DNA from: Sulfuricella sp.
Lineage (GTDB): Bacteria; Pseudomonadota; Gammaproteobacteria; Burkholderiales; Sulfuricellaceae
NCBI GenBank assembly: GCA_023266195.1
Contig: JAHFRP010000005.1
Coordinates: 1-64,000, forward strand
Length of the DNA stretch: 64,000 nt
Direction: 5' to 3'
The translations under genes were made by a program, and so were the position numbers. Below the pieces are notes generated by a model. That model saw nothing but the letters and a program-made list of their open reading frames with translations. It was not told where the DNA came from and did not search any database. This document shows, one piece after another, positions 56,124-63,698 of this stretch (the stretch's first letter is position 1; the number at the start of each line of letters is the position of its first letter).

Positions 56124-56133
56124 ATGATATTAT
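56124..56133 (+). promoter_or_regulatory. Extended -10 promoter for ppdK
   Basis: TGATATTAT at 56125-56133 matches an extended -10 (TGn-TATTAT), about 40 bases before the ppdK start. No good -35 is seen, which extended -10 promoters can tolerate. Confidence 0.4.
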
Positions 56134-56174
56134 TTAACTCGTCCATATCCCCATAAATAGTTAAGGGTCTTTTC

Positions 56175-58967
56175 ATGAACGGCAAAAAATACGTTTACGC
56201 ATTCGAAGAGGGCGACGGCAAGAACAAGATGCTGTTGGGCGGCAAGGGCGCCAATCTGTGCGAGATGACGCAGATCGGCCTGAACGTGCCGCCGGGCTTT
56301 ACCGCGACCACCGAGGCCTGCATCGCCTACCTGGAAAAAAACCACCTGCCGGACGGGCTGATGGACGAAATCAGGGGCTACATGGAGGCGCTGGAGAAAA
56401 AAACCGGCAAGGGTTTCGGCAGCGGCGAAAACCCCCTGCTGGTGTCGGTGCGCTCCGGTTCGTCAATGTCGATGCCGGGCATGATGGACACCATTCTCAA
56501 CCTGGGCCTCAATGAAACCTCGCTGCGGGGGCTGATCAAGCAGACCGCCAACGAGCGCTTCGCCTATGATGCCTACCGCCGCTTCATACAGCTGTTCGGC
56601 AAGATCGCGCTGAATATCGGCGACGAGCATTTCGACGAGCGCATGGCGGCGATCAAACGCAAATACGGCGCGCCGCTGGACGTCGATCTGACTGCCGCGC
56701 ACCTCAAGGAGCTGGCCGGCGAATTCCTCGACATTGTCCAGCGCCACAGCGGCAAGCCGTTTCCGCAAGACCCTTACCAGCAGCTCGAAATCGCGGTCGG
56801 CGCGGTGTTCCGCTCCTGGGGCGGCAAGCGCGCGGTGGACTACCGCAAGCAGTTCAAGATCACCAAGGAACAGGCCAACGGCACCGCGGTCAACGTCTGC
56901 ACCATGGTGTTCGGCAACATGGGCAACGATTCCGGTACCGGCGTCGGCTTTACCCGCAACCCCGGCACCGGCGAGAACGTGATCTACGGCGAATACCTCG
57001 TCAACGCCCAGGGCGAGGACGTGGTGGCGGGTATCCGCACGCCCAAGCCCATCGCCGAGATGGAACAGGAAATGCCGGAAATCTACCGCCAGTTGATGGA
57101 GCTGCACAACCGGCTGGAATCGCATTACCACGAGGTGCAGGATTTCGAGTTCACCATCGAGAAAGGCGTGCTCTACTGCCTGCAAACCCGCAACGGCAAG
57201 ATGAACGCCCGCGCCATGGTGCGCACTTCGGTGGAAATGTTCCACGAGGGGCTGATCTCCAAGGAGCGCGCCCTGCTGCGCGTCGAACCGGCGGTGCTGG
57301 AGCAGCTGCTGGTGCCGCAGCTTTCCCCCAATTTCCACGGCAAGTCGCTGGCGCAAGGGCTGCCGGCCTCGCCCGGCGCGGCTTCGGGCAAGATCGTGTT
57401 CGATGCCGACAGCGCCGAGATCCGCGGCCGCGCCGGCGAGAAGATCATCCTGGTGCGCGAGGAAACCAAGCCGGAAGACATCCACGGCTTCTTCCAGGCG
57501 CAGGGCATCCTCACCAGCCGCGGCGGCAAGACCTCGCACGCGGCCGTGGTGGCGCGCGGCATGGGCAAGCCCTGCGTTTCCGGCTGCGAGCAGATCGTGA
57601 TCAACGACCATCTGCGCAACGCCCGCATCGGCGAAACCACGCTGCACGAGGGCGACGTGATCACCATCGATGGCGGCACCGGCCACGTCTACGCCGGCGA
57701 AGTGCCGACGGTAGAGGCTGAATTTTCCGAGGAAATGTCCACCCTGCTGGCCTGGGCGGACGAGGTGGCGCGGCTCAAGGTGCTGGCCAACGCCGATACG
57801 CCGGACGCCGCCGTCAGGGCGCGCGGCTTCGGCGCCAAGGGCATCGGCCTGTGCCGCACCGAACGCATGTTCAACGGCACCGACCGCCTGCCCATCGTGC
57901 AGGAAATGATCCTGGCCGAAACCCCGGAAGACCGCCAGGCCGCGCTCGACCGCCTGCTGCCGATCCAGCGCTCCGACTTCAAGGGTATCTTCAAGGCGAT
58001 GAAGGGCCTGCCGGTGACGGTGCGCCTGCTCGATCCGCCGATGCACGAGTTCCTGCCCACCGCCGCGCAGCTCGAACTGGAAATCGCCCATCTGCACCAG
58101 CTGCGCGACACCATCAAGGGCCTGGAAGAACTGCCGGACACCCTCAAGCTGCTCAATCCCAAGCTTTACCAGCAATATTCCGACGGCCTTACCAAGCTGA
58201 TGGGCGGCCTGCATTCGTTCAAGGAATCGCACCTGGAAGAGGATGTGATCAGCAAGAAAGAGGCGATCCTGAAGAAAGTGCGCGCCCTGGCAGAAGTCAA
58301 CCCGATGCTGGGCCATCGCGGCGTGCGCCTGGGCATCACCTACCCCGAAATCTACTCGATGCAGATCCAGGCGATCCTGGAAGCGGCCGCGTTGTGCGCC
58401 AAGGAAGGGATCGAAATCTACCCCGAAATCATGGTGCCGCAGGTGGCCACGGTGGAAGAGCTGGGCCGCATCCATAGCTATGTCCAGCGCATTCACAAGG
58501 TGGTCGAGCTGACCCACGGCATCAACGTGAAGTTCAAGTTCGGCTCGATGCTGGAAGTGGTGCGCGCCTGTGTGCGCGCCGGGCGGATGGCGGAAACCGC
58601 CGAATTCTTCTCGTTCGGCACCAACGACCTGACCCAGGCCACCTTCTCCTTCAGCCGCGAGGACGCGGAGAACAAGTTCCTGCCGGCCTACAACGAAACC
58701 GGCATCCTGCAGGACAACCCGTTCGAAGTGCTCGACATCAAGGGCGTCGGCCAGCTGATGAAGATGGCGGTGGAGCGGGGCCGCGCCACCCGGCCCGACT
58801 TGAAGATGGGGATCTGCGGCGAGCACGGCGGACATCCCGGCTCGATCCATTTCTGCCACCACATCGGGCTGAGCTATGTGTCCTGTTCCGGCCCGCGCGT
58901 GCCGATCGCGCGTCTGGCTGCGGCTCAGGCCAAGCTGCTGGAGGCGGAGTACAAAGACCCGAGCTGA
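56175..58967 (+). CDS. ppdK: Pyruvate, phosphate dikinase
   Basis: A 930-residue enzyme interconverting pyruvate, ATP and phosphate with phosphoenolpyruvate, AMP and diphosphate. The N-terminal ATP-grasp domain begins KKYVYAFEEGDGKNKMLLGGKGANL. The central phosphohistidine domain has GGKTSHAAVVARGMGKP with H455, the same number as in the well-studied clostridial enzyme. The C-terminal PEP/pyruvate barrel ends with the catalytic cysteine C904 in SYVSCSGPRVPIARLAAAQA. The length is slightly above the usual 880-900. In an autotrophic sulfur oxidiser it may serve PEP supply for gluconeogenesis. Confidence 0.96.
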   Translation: MNGKKYVYAFEEGDGKNKMLLGGKGANLCEMTQIGLNVPPGFTATTEACIAYLEKNHLPDGLMDEIRGYMEALEKKTGKGFGSGENPLLVSVRSGSSMSMPGMMDTILNLGLNETSLRGLIKQTANERFAYDAYRRFIQLFGKIALNIGDEHFDERMAAIKRKYGAPLDVDLTAAHLKELAGEFLDIVQRHSGKPFPQDPYQQLEIAVGAVFRSWGGKRAVDYRKQFKITKEQANGTAVNVCTMVFGNMGNDSGTGVGFTRNPGTGENVIYGEYLVNAQGEDVVAGIRTPKPIAEMEQEMPEIYRQLMELHNRLESHYHEVQDFEFTIEKGVLYCLQTRNGKMNARAMVRTSVEMFHEGLISKERALLRVEPAVLEQLLVPQLSPNFHGKSLAQGLPASPGAASGKIVFDADSAEIRGRAGEKIILVREETKPEDIHGFFQAQGILTSRGGKTSHAAVVARGMGKPCVSGCEQIVINDHLRNARIGETTLHEGDVITIDGGTGHVYAGEVPTVEAEFSEEMSTLLAWADEVARLKVLANADTPDAAVRARGFGAKGIGLCRTERMFNGTDRLPIVQEMILAETPEDRQAALDRLLPIQRSDFKGIFKAMKGLPVTVRLLDPPMHEFLPTAAQLELEIAHLHQLRDTIKGLEELPDTLKLLNPKLYQQYSDGLTKLMGGLHSFKESHLEEDVISKKEAILKKVRALAEVNPMLGHRGVRLGITYPEIYSMQIQAILEAAALCAKEGIEIYPEIMVPQVATVEELGRIHSYVQRIHKVVELTHGINVKFKFGSMLEVVRACVRAGRMAETAEFFSFGTNDLTQATFSFSREDAENKFLPAYNETGILQDNPFEVLDIKGVGQLMKMAVERGRATRPDLKMGICGEHGGHPGSIHFCHHIGLSYVSCSGPRVPIARLAAAQAKLLEAEYKDPS

Positions 58968-58981
58968 CGCGAAAAACCGTC

Positions 58982-59043
58982 GGCCGCAAAAAGGCGCAAA
59001 ACGCACAAAATATTTCTTGTGCGTTTTGCGCCTTTTTGCGGCC
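58982..59043. terminator. 27-bp perfect stem between convergent genes
   Basis: The arm at 58982-59008, beginning GGCCGCAAAAAGGCGCAAAA, pairs without mismatch with 59017-59043 around an 8-base loop. It lies between ppdK and the convergent 191-aa gene and is well placed as a bidirectional terminator. It is much longer than a typical terminator and shares its core with 39099-39157. Confidence 0.65.
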
Positions 59044-59048
59044 TGTTT

Positions 59049-59624
59049 TTACTCTGTTTCCAGCAGCCCGCGCATGGCTTTCTTGATCGATTCGACCGCT
59101 TCCGGGGCTTCGATTTCCATGATCTGGTCGATGATCCAGGGCTGGTCGCGCTTTTCCATGACTTCGTGGATGCGGTTGCCGAGGTAGCGCAGCGTGGCGA
59201 AGCCGGGTTTCTCGTCGGTCATCTCGAACGTGGCGTAGTCGGTCAGGCGCCGGTTGAGCAGGTCGATGAAGCCGGCCTGGTAGTCGTAGCCTTCGTCGTC
59301 ATGGGGCGCCACGTCGCGGATGTTTTCCTCCATGATCTCGGCCAGCCGCTTGGCCAGCGCCTGGATGAAGGCGGCGCGGGACGCGTCGTCGATACGGTTG
59401 TAGGCGAGGCGGTCGGCGAACTGGACCTCGAAAGCGAGGAATTCGGCCAGCAGGATGAAGCCGCGCTGCGGCGTGACGATGTCGTAGTCCGCCTTCGACA
59501 GGTTGGCGGTGAATTTGTCCGCCAGGCGCCACATGATCAGGGCCAGCACCGAGGCGGTTTCTCCCGCGTCCTTGGCTTCGCCGTCCTTCTTGAACCATTT
59601 GGTCTTGATCCGGATTCCGGCCAT
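59049..59624 (-). CDS. Conserved-looking protein of unknown function in the dsr-divergent cluster
   Basis: A 191-residue soluble, mostly helical and acidic protein without signal peptide or cysteine. I recognise no domain. Visible features are MWRLADKFTANLSKADYD, FILLAEFLAFEVQFADRLAY and a C-terminal MRGLLETE. The segment PGFATLRYLGNRI shares the hexapeptide GFATLR with the 74-aa protein at the other end of the cluster. It starts one base after the sulfurtransferase stop, so the two are translated from one message. A function in sulfur oxidation is suggested only by position. Confidence 0.75.
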   Translation of the reverse strand: MAGIRIKTKWFKKDGEAKDAGETASVLALIMWRLADKFTANLSKADYDIVTPQRGFILLAEFLAFEVQFADRLAYNRIDDASRAAFIQALAKRLAEIMEENIRDVAPHDDEGYDYQAGFIDLLNRRLTDYATFEMTDEKPGFATLRYLGNRIHEVMEKRDQPWIIDQIMEIEAPEAVESIKKAMRGLLETE

Positions 59625-59625
59625 C

Positions 59626-60474
59626 TTATTCTCCTGTGGCGACCGGGCGGGAGGGGTCGGCGATCCATTCGCTCCACGAACCGGGGTAAAGTTTGCCGCT
59701 CGGCAAGCCGGCGATTTCCATGGCGAGGATGTTGTGGCTGGCGGTCACACCCGACCCGCATGTGTGGATGACCTGCTCCGGCGCAATGCCGTGGAGCACG
59801 CCGAGATAGGCTTCGCGCAATTCCTCGGCGGGCAGGTAGGTGCCGTCCATGTCGATATTTTCTTCGAAGGTCCAGTTGATCGAGCCGGGGATGTGGCCGG
59901 CGACCTTGTCCAGCGGCTCGCGCTCCCCGGCGAAGCGGTCTTCCGGCCGGGCGTCGATGACCAGACGGCCGGGATCCTGCCGGGCCTGGTCGACTTCGGC
60001 GGCATCCGCCCACAGCGCATTTTGCGCCTGGGGCATAAAGCGGGCCGGGGCGATTTCCGGCGGCTCGGTCGAGATCGGGTGTTTTTGCCGCATCCAGCGC
60101 GGCAGGCCGCCGTCGAGCAGGGCGACGGCATCGTGGCCGAGCCAGCGTAGCAGCCACCACATCCTGACCGCCATCGCGCCGAAACTGTCGTCGTAGACGA
60201 CGACCTGTTTGGTCCCGTCCACGCCCCAGCGCCCGAGTTTTTCGGCCAGGAGCTGGGGGTCGGGCAGCGGGTGGCGGCCGCTGGCGGGCGTGATCGGCGA
60301 AGACAAATCCTCGTCCAGATGGGCGTAGCGCGCGCCGGGAATGTGGCCGCACAGGTAAGCATTGCGGCCCGCTTCGGGATCGGTGAGGGTAAAGCGGCAA
60401 TCGAAAACGATCCAGTTCGGGTCGTCGAGGTGTTGAGCGAGTTGCTCGGTGGAAACGAGGGTAGTGTGTTTCAT
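59626..60474 (-). CDS. Sulfurtransferase, 3-mercaptopyruvate sulfurtransferase type
   Basis: A 282-residue protein with tandem rhodanese domains. The N-terminal inactive domain has WIVFDCRFTLTDPEAG and HIPGARYAHLDEDLS. The C-terminal domain has VIDARPEDRFAGE, HIPGSINW and the active-site loop CGSGVTA, the form typical of mercaptopyruvate rather than thiosulfate sulfurtransferases. It is cytoplasmic. Close to dsrAB and a DsrC-like gene, it may deliver sulfane sulfur into the Dsr relay, as rhodanese-TusA-DsrE relays do elsewhere; that link is inference. It is separated from the DsrC-like gene by 98 bases containing a palindrome. Confidence 0.9.
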   Translation of the reverse strand: MKHTTLVSTEQLAQHLDDPNWIVFDCRFTLTDPEAGRNAYLCGHIPGARYAHLDEDLSSPITPASGRHPLPDPQLLAEKLGRWGVDGTKQVVVYDDSFGAMAVRMWWLLRWLGHDAVALLDGGLPRWMRQKHPISTEPPEIAPARFMPQAQNALWADAAEVDQARQDPGRLVIDARPEDRFAGEREPLDKVAGHIPGSINWTFEENIDMDGTYLPAEELREAYLGVLHGIAPEQVIHTCGSGVTASHNILAMEIAGLPSGKLYPGSWSEWIADPSRPVATGE

Positions 60475-60499
60475 ATGAGCTTGTGGCTTGTCGCGGGTC

Positions 60500-60564
60500 G
60501 CTCGTAGCGGGTGGGGCCCGCCCGCGGCGGGCAGGCTTTGGGCTGCAAGCTACCCGCTACGAGC
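60500..60564. repeat. Palindromic repeat in the dsr-divergent cluster
   Basis: GCTCGTAGCGGGT at 60500-60512 pairs with 60552-60564, with a further GCCCGC/GCGGGC inner stem. It lies between the DsrC-like and sulfurtransferase genes and could attenuate readthrough. Confidence 0.55.
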
Positions 60565-60572
60565 TGTCAGCG

Positions 60573-60902
60573 TTAGTAACCGCCCTTGCCGTAAGGCTTC
60601 GGCAGGCCCGCCACTTTGGCGGACTGCTTGGCCGGCATTTCGGGAAATTGGCTGTAGAGATATTTGCTGTCGGTGCCGGGGCGAATCTTTTCCCAGTCCT
60701 TCAGCATGTTGCGGAAGGTCGGCGTGTGGCCGTGTTCCTTGTATTGCTCGCGCATGTAGTTGACGATTGCCCAGCGTTCGTCGTTCATCTTGAGGCCTTC
60801 TGCTTCGGCGATGACGGAAACGATTTCATCGCCGTAATCGGGTTCCAGCAGGTAGCCTTCTTCGTCGGTTTCGATTTCAGTGCCGTTGACAACATATCCC
60901 AT
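60573..60902 (-). CDS. DsrC/TusE-family protein lacking both redox cysteines (RspA-like)
   Basis: A 109-residue DsrC-fold protein. Family marks are VNGTEIETDEEGYLLEP, the helix-turn-helix-like middle, SKYLYSQFPEMPAKQSAKVAGLPKP and a C-terminal arm. True DsrC carries one cysteine in the AKQAC segment and a second as the penultimate residue. Here these read AKQSAK and PYGKGGY, and the protein has no cysteine at all. It therefore cannot carry persulfide or trisulfide. Cysteine-free DsrC paralogues have been called RspA and proposed to act in regulation. AGGAGG-type sequence just upstream of the ATG is a strong ribosome binding site. Confidence 0.88.
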   Translation of the reverse strand: MGYVVNGTEIETDEEGYLLEPDYGDEIVSVIAEAEGLKMNDERWAIVNYMREQYKEHGHTPTFRNMLKDWEKIRPGTDSKYLYSQFPEMPAKQSAKVAGLPKPYGKGGY

Positions 60903-60957
60903 TTGCGATTCCTCCTTGAAATTTAGAAGTTGAGTGAGTGAAAAAAGTTTTGAGATT

Positions 60958-61578
60958 CTACACTAGAGCATTGGTGGATTTGTGCGGTATAAAAATGCCG
61001 CAGCCAATTTTGCGGTTGCCGCCCATGCCGCGCTGCTGCACCAGAATCGACTGATCCACCGGCAGGTCGTGCAGCATCAGGCTGTGGCCGTAGGCGTAAC
61101 CTTCGCCGGTGGCGACGGTCTGATGCCGTCCGCAGATGAAGCGGCAGGTGATCTTCAATTCGTCGAGCAGGCCGATGACGTCGCGGGTGAAGCCTTCCTC
61201 GTCCGTGCTGCCGGTGGTGACGCAGTGGGCGTAGAGCGGGGTATGCCGCGTCAATGGCCTGGTCTTGCCCTTGCCGATCGTGAGCGAGTGGCCGTCCACG
61301 GCGATGGTGTGGCCGGACAGCGTCGCCAGGTCGGCTTCCCGCTCGACGGGAATGCGCACGATCAGGCGCGCGCGGCGGTTCAGGATCAGCAGATCGTCCC
61401 GGCCGGTTTCCGCGCCGTGGATGGGATGCACCCCCACCCGTTCCTCGTCGGCCAGCCAGGGCAGCAGGCGCGCCAGTTCGAGGAACAGCCGGTAGCCGTG
61501 ATCGCGCGGCAGCAGCGTTCCCTGCAGGTCGAAGCAAACATCGGTCACTGCGGCTTCGTCGACCGCGAGAATGACCAT
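60958..61578 (-). CDS. Stand-alone Cas6/Cmx6-like RAMP protein
   Basis: A 206-residue protein resembling the Cas6/Cmx6 group, RNA-cleaving RAMP proteins normally encoded with CRISPR systems. Supporting segments are DVCFDLQGTLLPRDHGYRLF at the first ferredoxin-like fold, VGVHPIHGAETG, RRARLIVRIPVER, LYAHCVTTG and a C-terminal glycine-rich loop RGMGGNRKIGCGIFIPHK. The last fits the RAMP G-loop. No CRISPR repeats or other cas genes are in the window. Start ATG 61578 is chosen because homology-like sequence begins there; the frame extends to 61860. It sits 20 bases after the 74-aa gene and 55 before the DsrC-like gene. The role is unknown; RNA processing is inference from fold. Confidence 0.75.
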   Translation of the reverse strand: MVILAVDEAAVTDVCFDLQGTLLPRDHGYRLFLELARLLPWLADEERVGVHPIHGAETGRDDLLILNRRARLIVRIPVEREADLATLSGHTIAVDGHSLTIGKGKTRPLTRHTPLYAHCVTTGSTDEEGFTRDVIGLLDELKITCRFICGRHQTVATGEGYAYGHSLMLHDLPVDQSILVQQRGMGGNRKIGCGIFIPHKSTNALV

Positions 61579-61598
61579 TCCACTTTCTACGGGCCAGC

Positions 61599-61823
61599 CT
61601 ATTTTTCCACTCCTTCGTCGTTGTGCGTTTTCGCCCAGTCCAGCAGAGCCAGCCCCCAGTGCTTGGCGGTGGCCGCGTCGATGTCGAATACGGTAAAGCG
61701 CTTGCTCTCGCGTATCCGCACCCGTAGCGTGGCAAAGCCGGCCTCGTGGTCCACGTGCTGGAGTTCGATCTCCTGGCGGAACGGCGAGGAGGTGAATTTG
61801 TCGAGCTTGGTGATTTCTTCCAT
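61599..61823 (-). CDS. 74-aa protein of unknown function, first gene of the dsr-divergent cluster
   Basis: A small protein starting at ATG 61823 (EEITKLDKFTSSPFRQEIELQ), beta-rich then helical, with AGFATLRVRIRESKRFTVFDID and a C-terminal WGLALLDWAKTHNDEGVEK. The frame extends upstream to 61994, but that part is rich in Cys/Arg and looks non-coding. I do not recognise a family. It would be the first gene transcribed leftward from the gap upstream of dsrA. It shares GFATLR with the 191-aa protein. Confidence 0.65.
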   Translation of the reverse strand: MEEITKLDKFTSSPFRQEIELQHVDHEAGFATLRVRIRESKRFTVFDIDAATAKHWGLALLDWAKTHNDEGVEK

Positions 61824-62344
61824 CGTAAAAAACCAATCGCAATATCGGGCAAAGGCGCACCCTGGATCAACGGCTTCACAATCGGTCGCGGAAACTGCCC
61901 CTTGACCGCGCCGTGAATATTTTGCAAACTCGCAACCTCGCAAGCAGAAACGGTCGAGCGAAATTTTGATTCCCGGCCCGATCCGCCCAAGCAAGACAAG
62001 CAGCGTGTTGCGTCATTATATGGGGAAAGGGTGGCCCGAAATCAAGAGGTTGCCGGGCTGCATCCCCAAGCAGGTAGATGACGGATAATCCCAATGGGTA
62101 GTATCCGGCACCCGCGAAGAATGATGGAAATGCATTCTTGGCAGGCTGTAATATTCGAGGACGGTAACGCGGACCCTTCTGACAGTGGATTCTGTCGATT
62201 TAGGCGTGCAGGGCAGAAGGCGCTTTCAACCGCCAGTTTTTGAGATTTATCTTGATAAGTTTTATCCAGGGTGCCGGCGCGGCGGTTTTGCCGGGCAGGA
62301 CTGGAACTTGCGTTCGTTTCAAATTTTTTTGGAGATAAAACCTT
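61824..62344. other. Divergent regulatory region between the cluster and dsrA
   Basis: A 521-base gap with no convincing gene on either strand. It must hold the promoters for both the leftward five-gene cluster and the rightward dsrAB operon. A candidate dsrA promoter with an internal dyad lies at 62240-62268. AT-rich patches also occur near 62000-62020 and 62315-62340. Confidence 0.55.
62240..62268 (+). promoter_or_regulatory. Candidate dsrA promoter with internal dyad
   Basis: TTGAGA at 62240-62245 and TATCCA at 62263-62268 are 17 bases apart. The spacer contains the perfect dyad TTATC-TT-GATAA at 62247-62258, placed where a regulator could block or bend the promoter. The dsrA start is about 70 bases downstream, with GGAG at about 62331-62334 as ribosome binding site. 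Confidence 0.4.
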
Positions 62345-63643
62345 ATGGCTAAGAAACAATACGACACGCCAATGCTCGATCAACTGGAAAGCGGCCCCTG
62401 GCCCAGCTTCGTGACCGGCCTCAAGCGCCTCGCCAAAGACAACGACATGATGGTTGACCTGCTCGGTCAGCTGGAAACTTCCTACAAGACCAAAAAAGGC
62501 TACTGGAAGGGCGGCACCGTCGGCGTGTTCGGCTATGGCGGCGGCGTAATCCCGCGCTTCACCGAACTCAAGGACGAGCACGAGAAGCCTATTTTCCCCG
62601 ATGCGGCCGAATTCCACACCCTGCGCATCATGCCGCCGGGCGGCATGCACTACACTACCGACCTGCTGCGCAAATTCTGCGACGTGTGGGAAAAGCATGG
62701 TTCCGGCCTGATCGCATTGCACGGCCAGTCCGGCGACATCATGTTCCAGGGCGCCACCACGGCAAACGTGCAAATCGCGTTCGACGAGTTCAACGAAATG
62801 GGTTTCGACCTGGGTGGTGCCGGTCCCGCCGTGCGTACCTCCATGTCCTGCGTCGGCGCCGCGCGCTGCGAGCAGTCCTGTTTTGACGAAGCCCGCGCCA
62901 TGCGCTCCACCGTCAACAACTTCCTCGACGACATGCACCGTCCGGCGCTGCCATACAAGTTCAAGTTCAAGTTCTCCGGCTGCGCCAACGACTGCGTCAA
63001 CTCGATCCAGCGTTCCGACATGGCCGTGATCGGCACCTGGCGCGACAGCATCCAGACCGACGACGCGCTGGGCAAGAAGTGGTTCGCCAAGCACGGCATG
63101 GACGAGCTGGTCAACGACGTCATCACCCGCTGCCCGACCAAGGCGCTGAGCCTGAAGAACACCGCCGACGTATCCAAGGCGGAAGGCATTTCCAGCGTCG
63201 CGCTCAACGACAGCCAGTCGCTGCAGATCGAGAACCACAACTGCGTGCGCTGCATGCACTGCGTCAACGTCATGACCGGCGCGCTGGCTCCGGGCAAGGA
63301 CAAGGGCGCAACCATCCTGATCGGCGGCAAGAGCGTGCTGAAGATCGGCGCTACCATGGGTACCGTGATCGTTCCGTTCATGAAGCTGGAATCCGACGAG
63401 GACTTCGACGCCCTGAACGAGCTGGGCCAGAACGCCATCGACTTCTTCGCCGAAAACGCGCTGGAGCATGAGCGCACCGGCGAAATGATCGACCGTATCG
63501 GTCTGGTCAACTTCCTCGAAGGCATCGGCGTCGAGATCGACCCGAGCATGGTGCTCCATCCGCGTGCCAATCCCTACATCCGCACCGACGGCTGGGACGA
63601 GGAAGTCGAGAAGGCCGAACAGCGCAAGGCAAACGCGGCTTGA
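62345..63643 (+). CDS. dsrA: Reverse dissimilatory sulfite reductase alpha subunit
   Basis: A 432-residue subunit of cytoplasmic sirohaem sulfite reductase, which in sulfur oxidisers works in reverse to turn DsrC-bound sulfur into sulfite. Cysteines for the sirohaem-linked 4Fe-4S cluster lie at C169, C175 (SCVGAARCEQSC) and C213, C217 (SGCANDC). A ferredoxin-like insert has C263 and C300/C303/C306 (CVRCMHC). The oxidative direction is inferred from the associated DsrS-like, cytochrome and sulfurtransferase genes and the proteobacterial background, not from a residue test. dsrB follows after 55 bases. Confidence 0.96.
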   Translation: MAKKQYDTPMLDQLESGPWPSFVTGLKRLAKDNDMMVDLLGQLETSYKTKKGYWKGGTVGVFGYGGGVIPRFTELKDEHEKPIFPDAAEFHTLRIMPPGGMHYTTDLLRKFCDVWEKHGSGLIALHGQSGDIMFQGATTANVQIAFDEFNEMGFDLGGAGPAVRTSMSCVGAARCEQSCFDEARAMRSTVNNFLDDMHRPALPYKFKFKFSGCANDCVNSIQRSDMAVIGTWRDSIQTDDALGKKWFAKHGMDELVNDVITRCPTKALSLKNTADVSKAEGISSVALNDSQSLQIENHNCVRCMHCVNVMTGALAPGKDKGATILIGGKSVLKIGATMGTVIVPFMKLESDEDFDALNELGQNAIDFFAENALEHERTGEMIDRIGLVNFLEGIGVEIDPSMVLHPRANPYIRTDGWDEEVEKAEQRKANAA

Positions 63644-63698
63644 TGCCAGGGCTACCCGGCTCAAGTGAACATTACTAGATAAGTGTTTGGAGAGAATA

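Larger units (their letters stand above)
55549..56174. other. Long gene-free region between parC and ppdK
   Basis: The first 160 bases hold an inverted repeat (55583-55704). The rest is AT-rich for this genome. A 70-codon plus-strand frame at 55746-55958 has no recognisable features, poor start context and atypical composition, so it is not called. The last 70 bases carry a likely promoter for ppdK. Confidence 0.5.
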
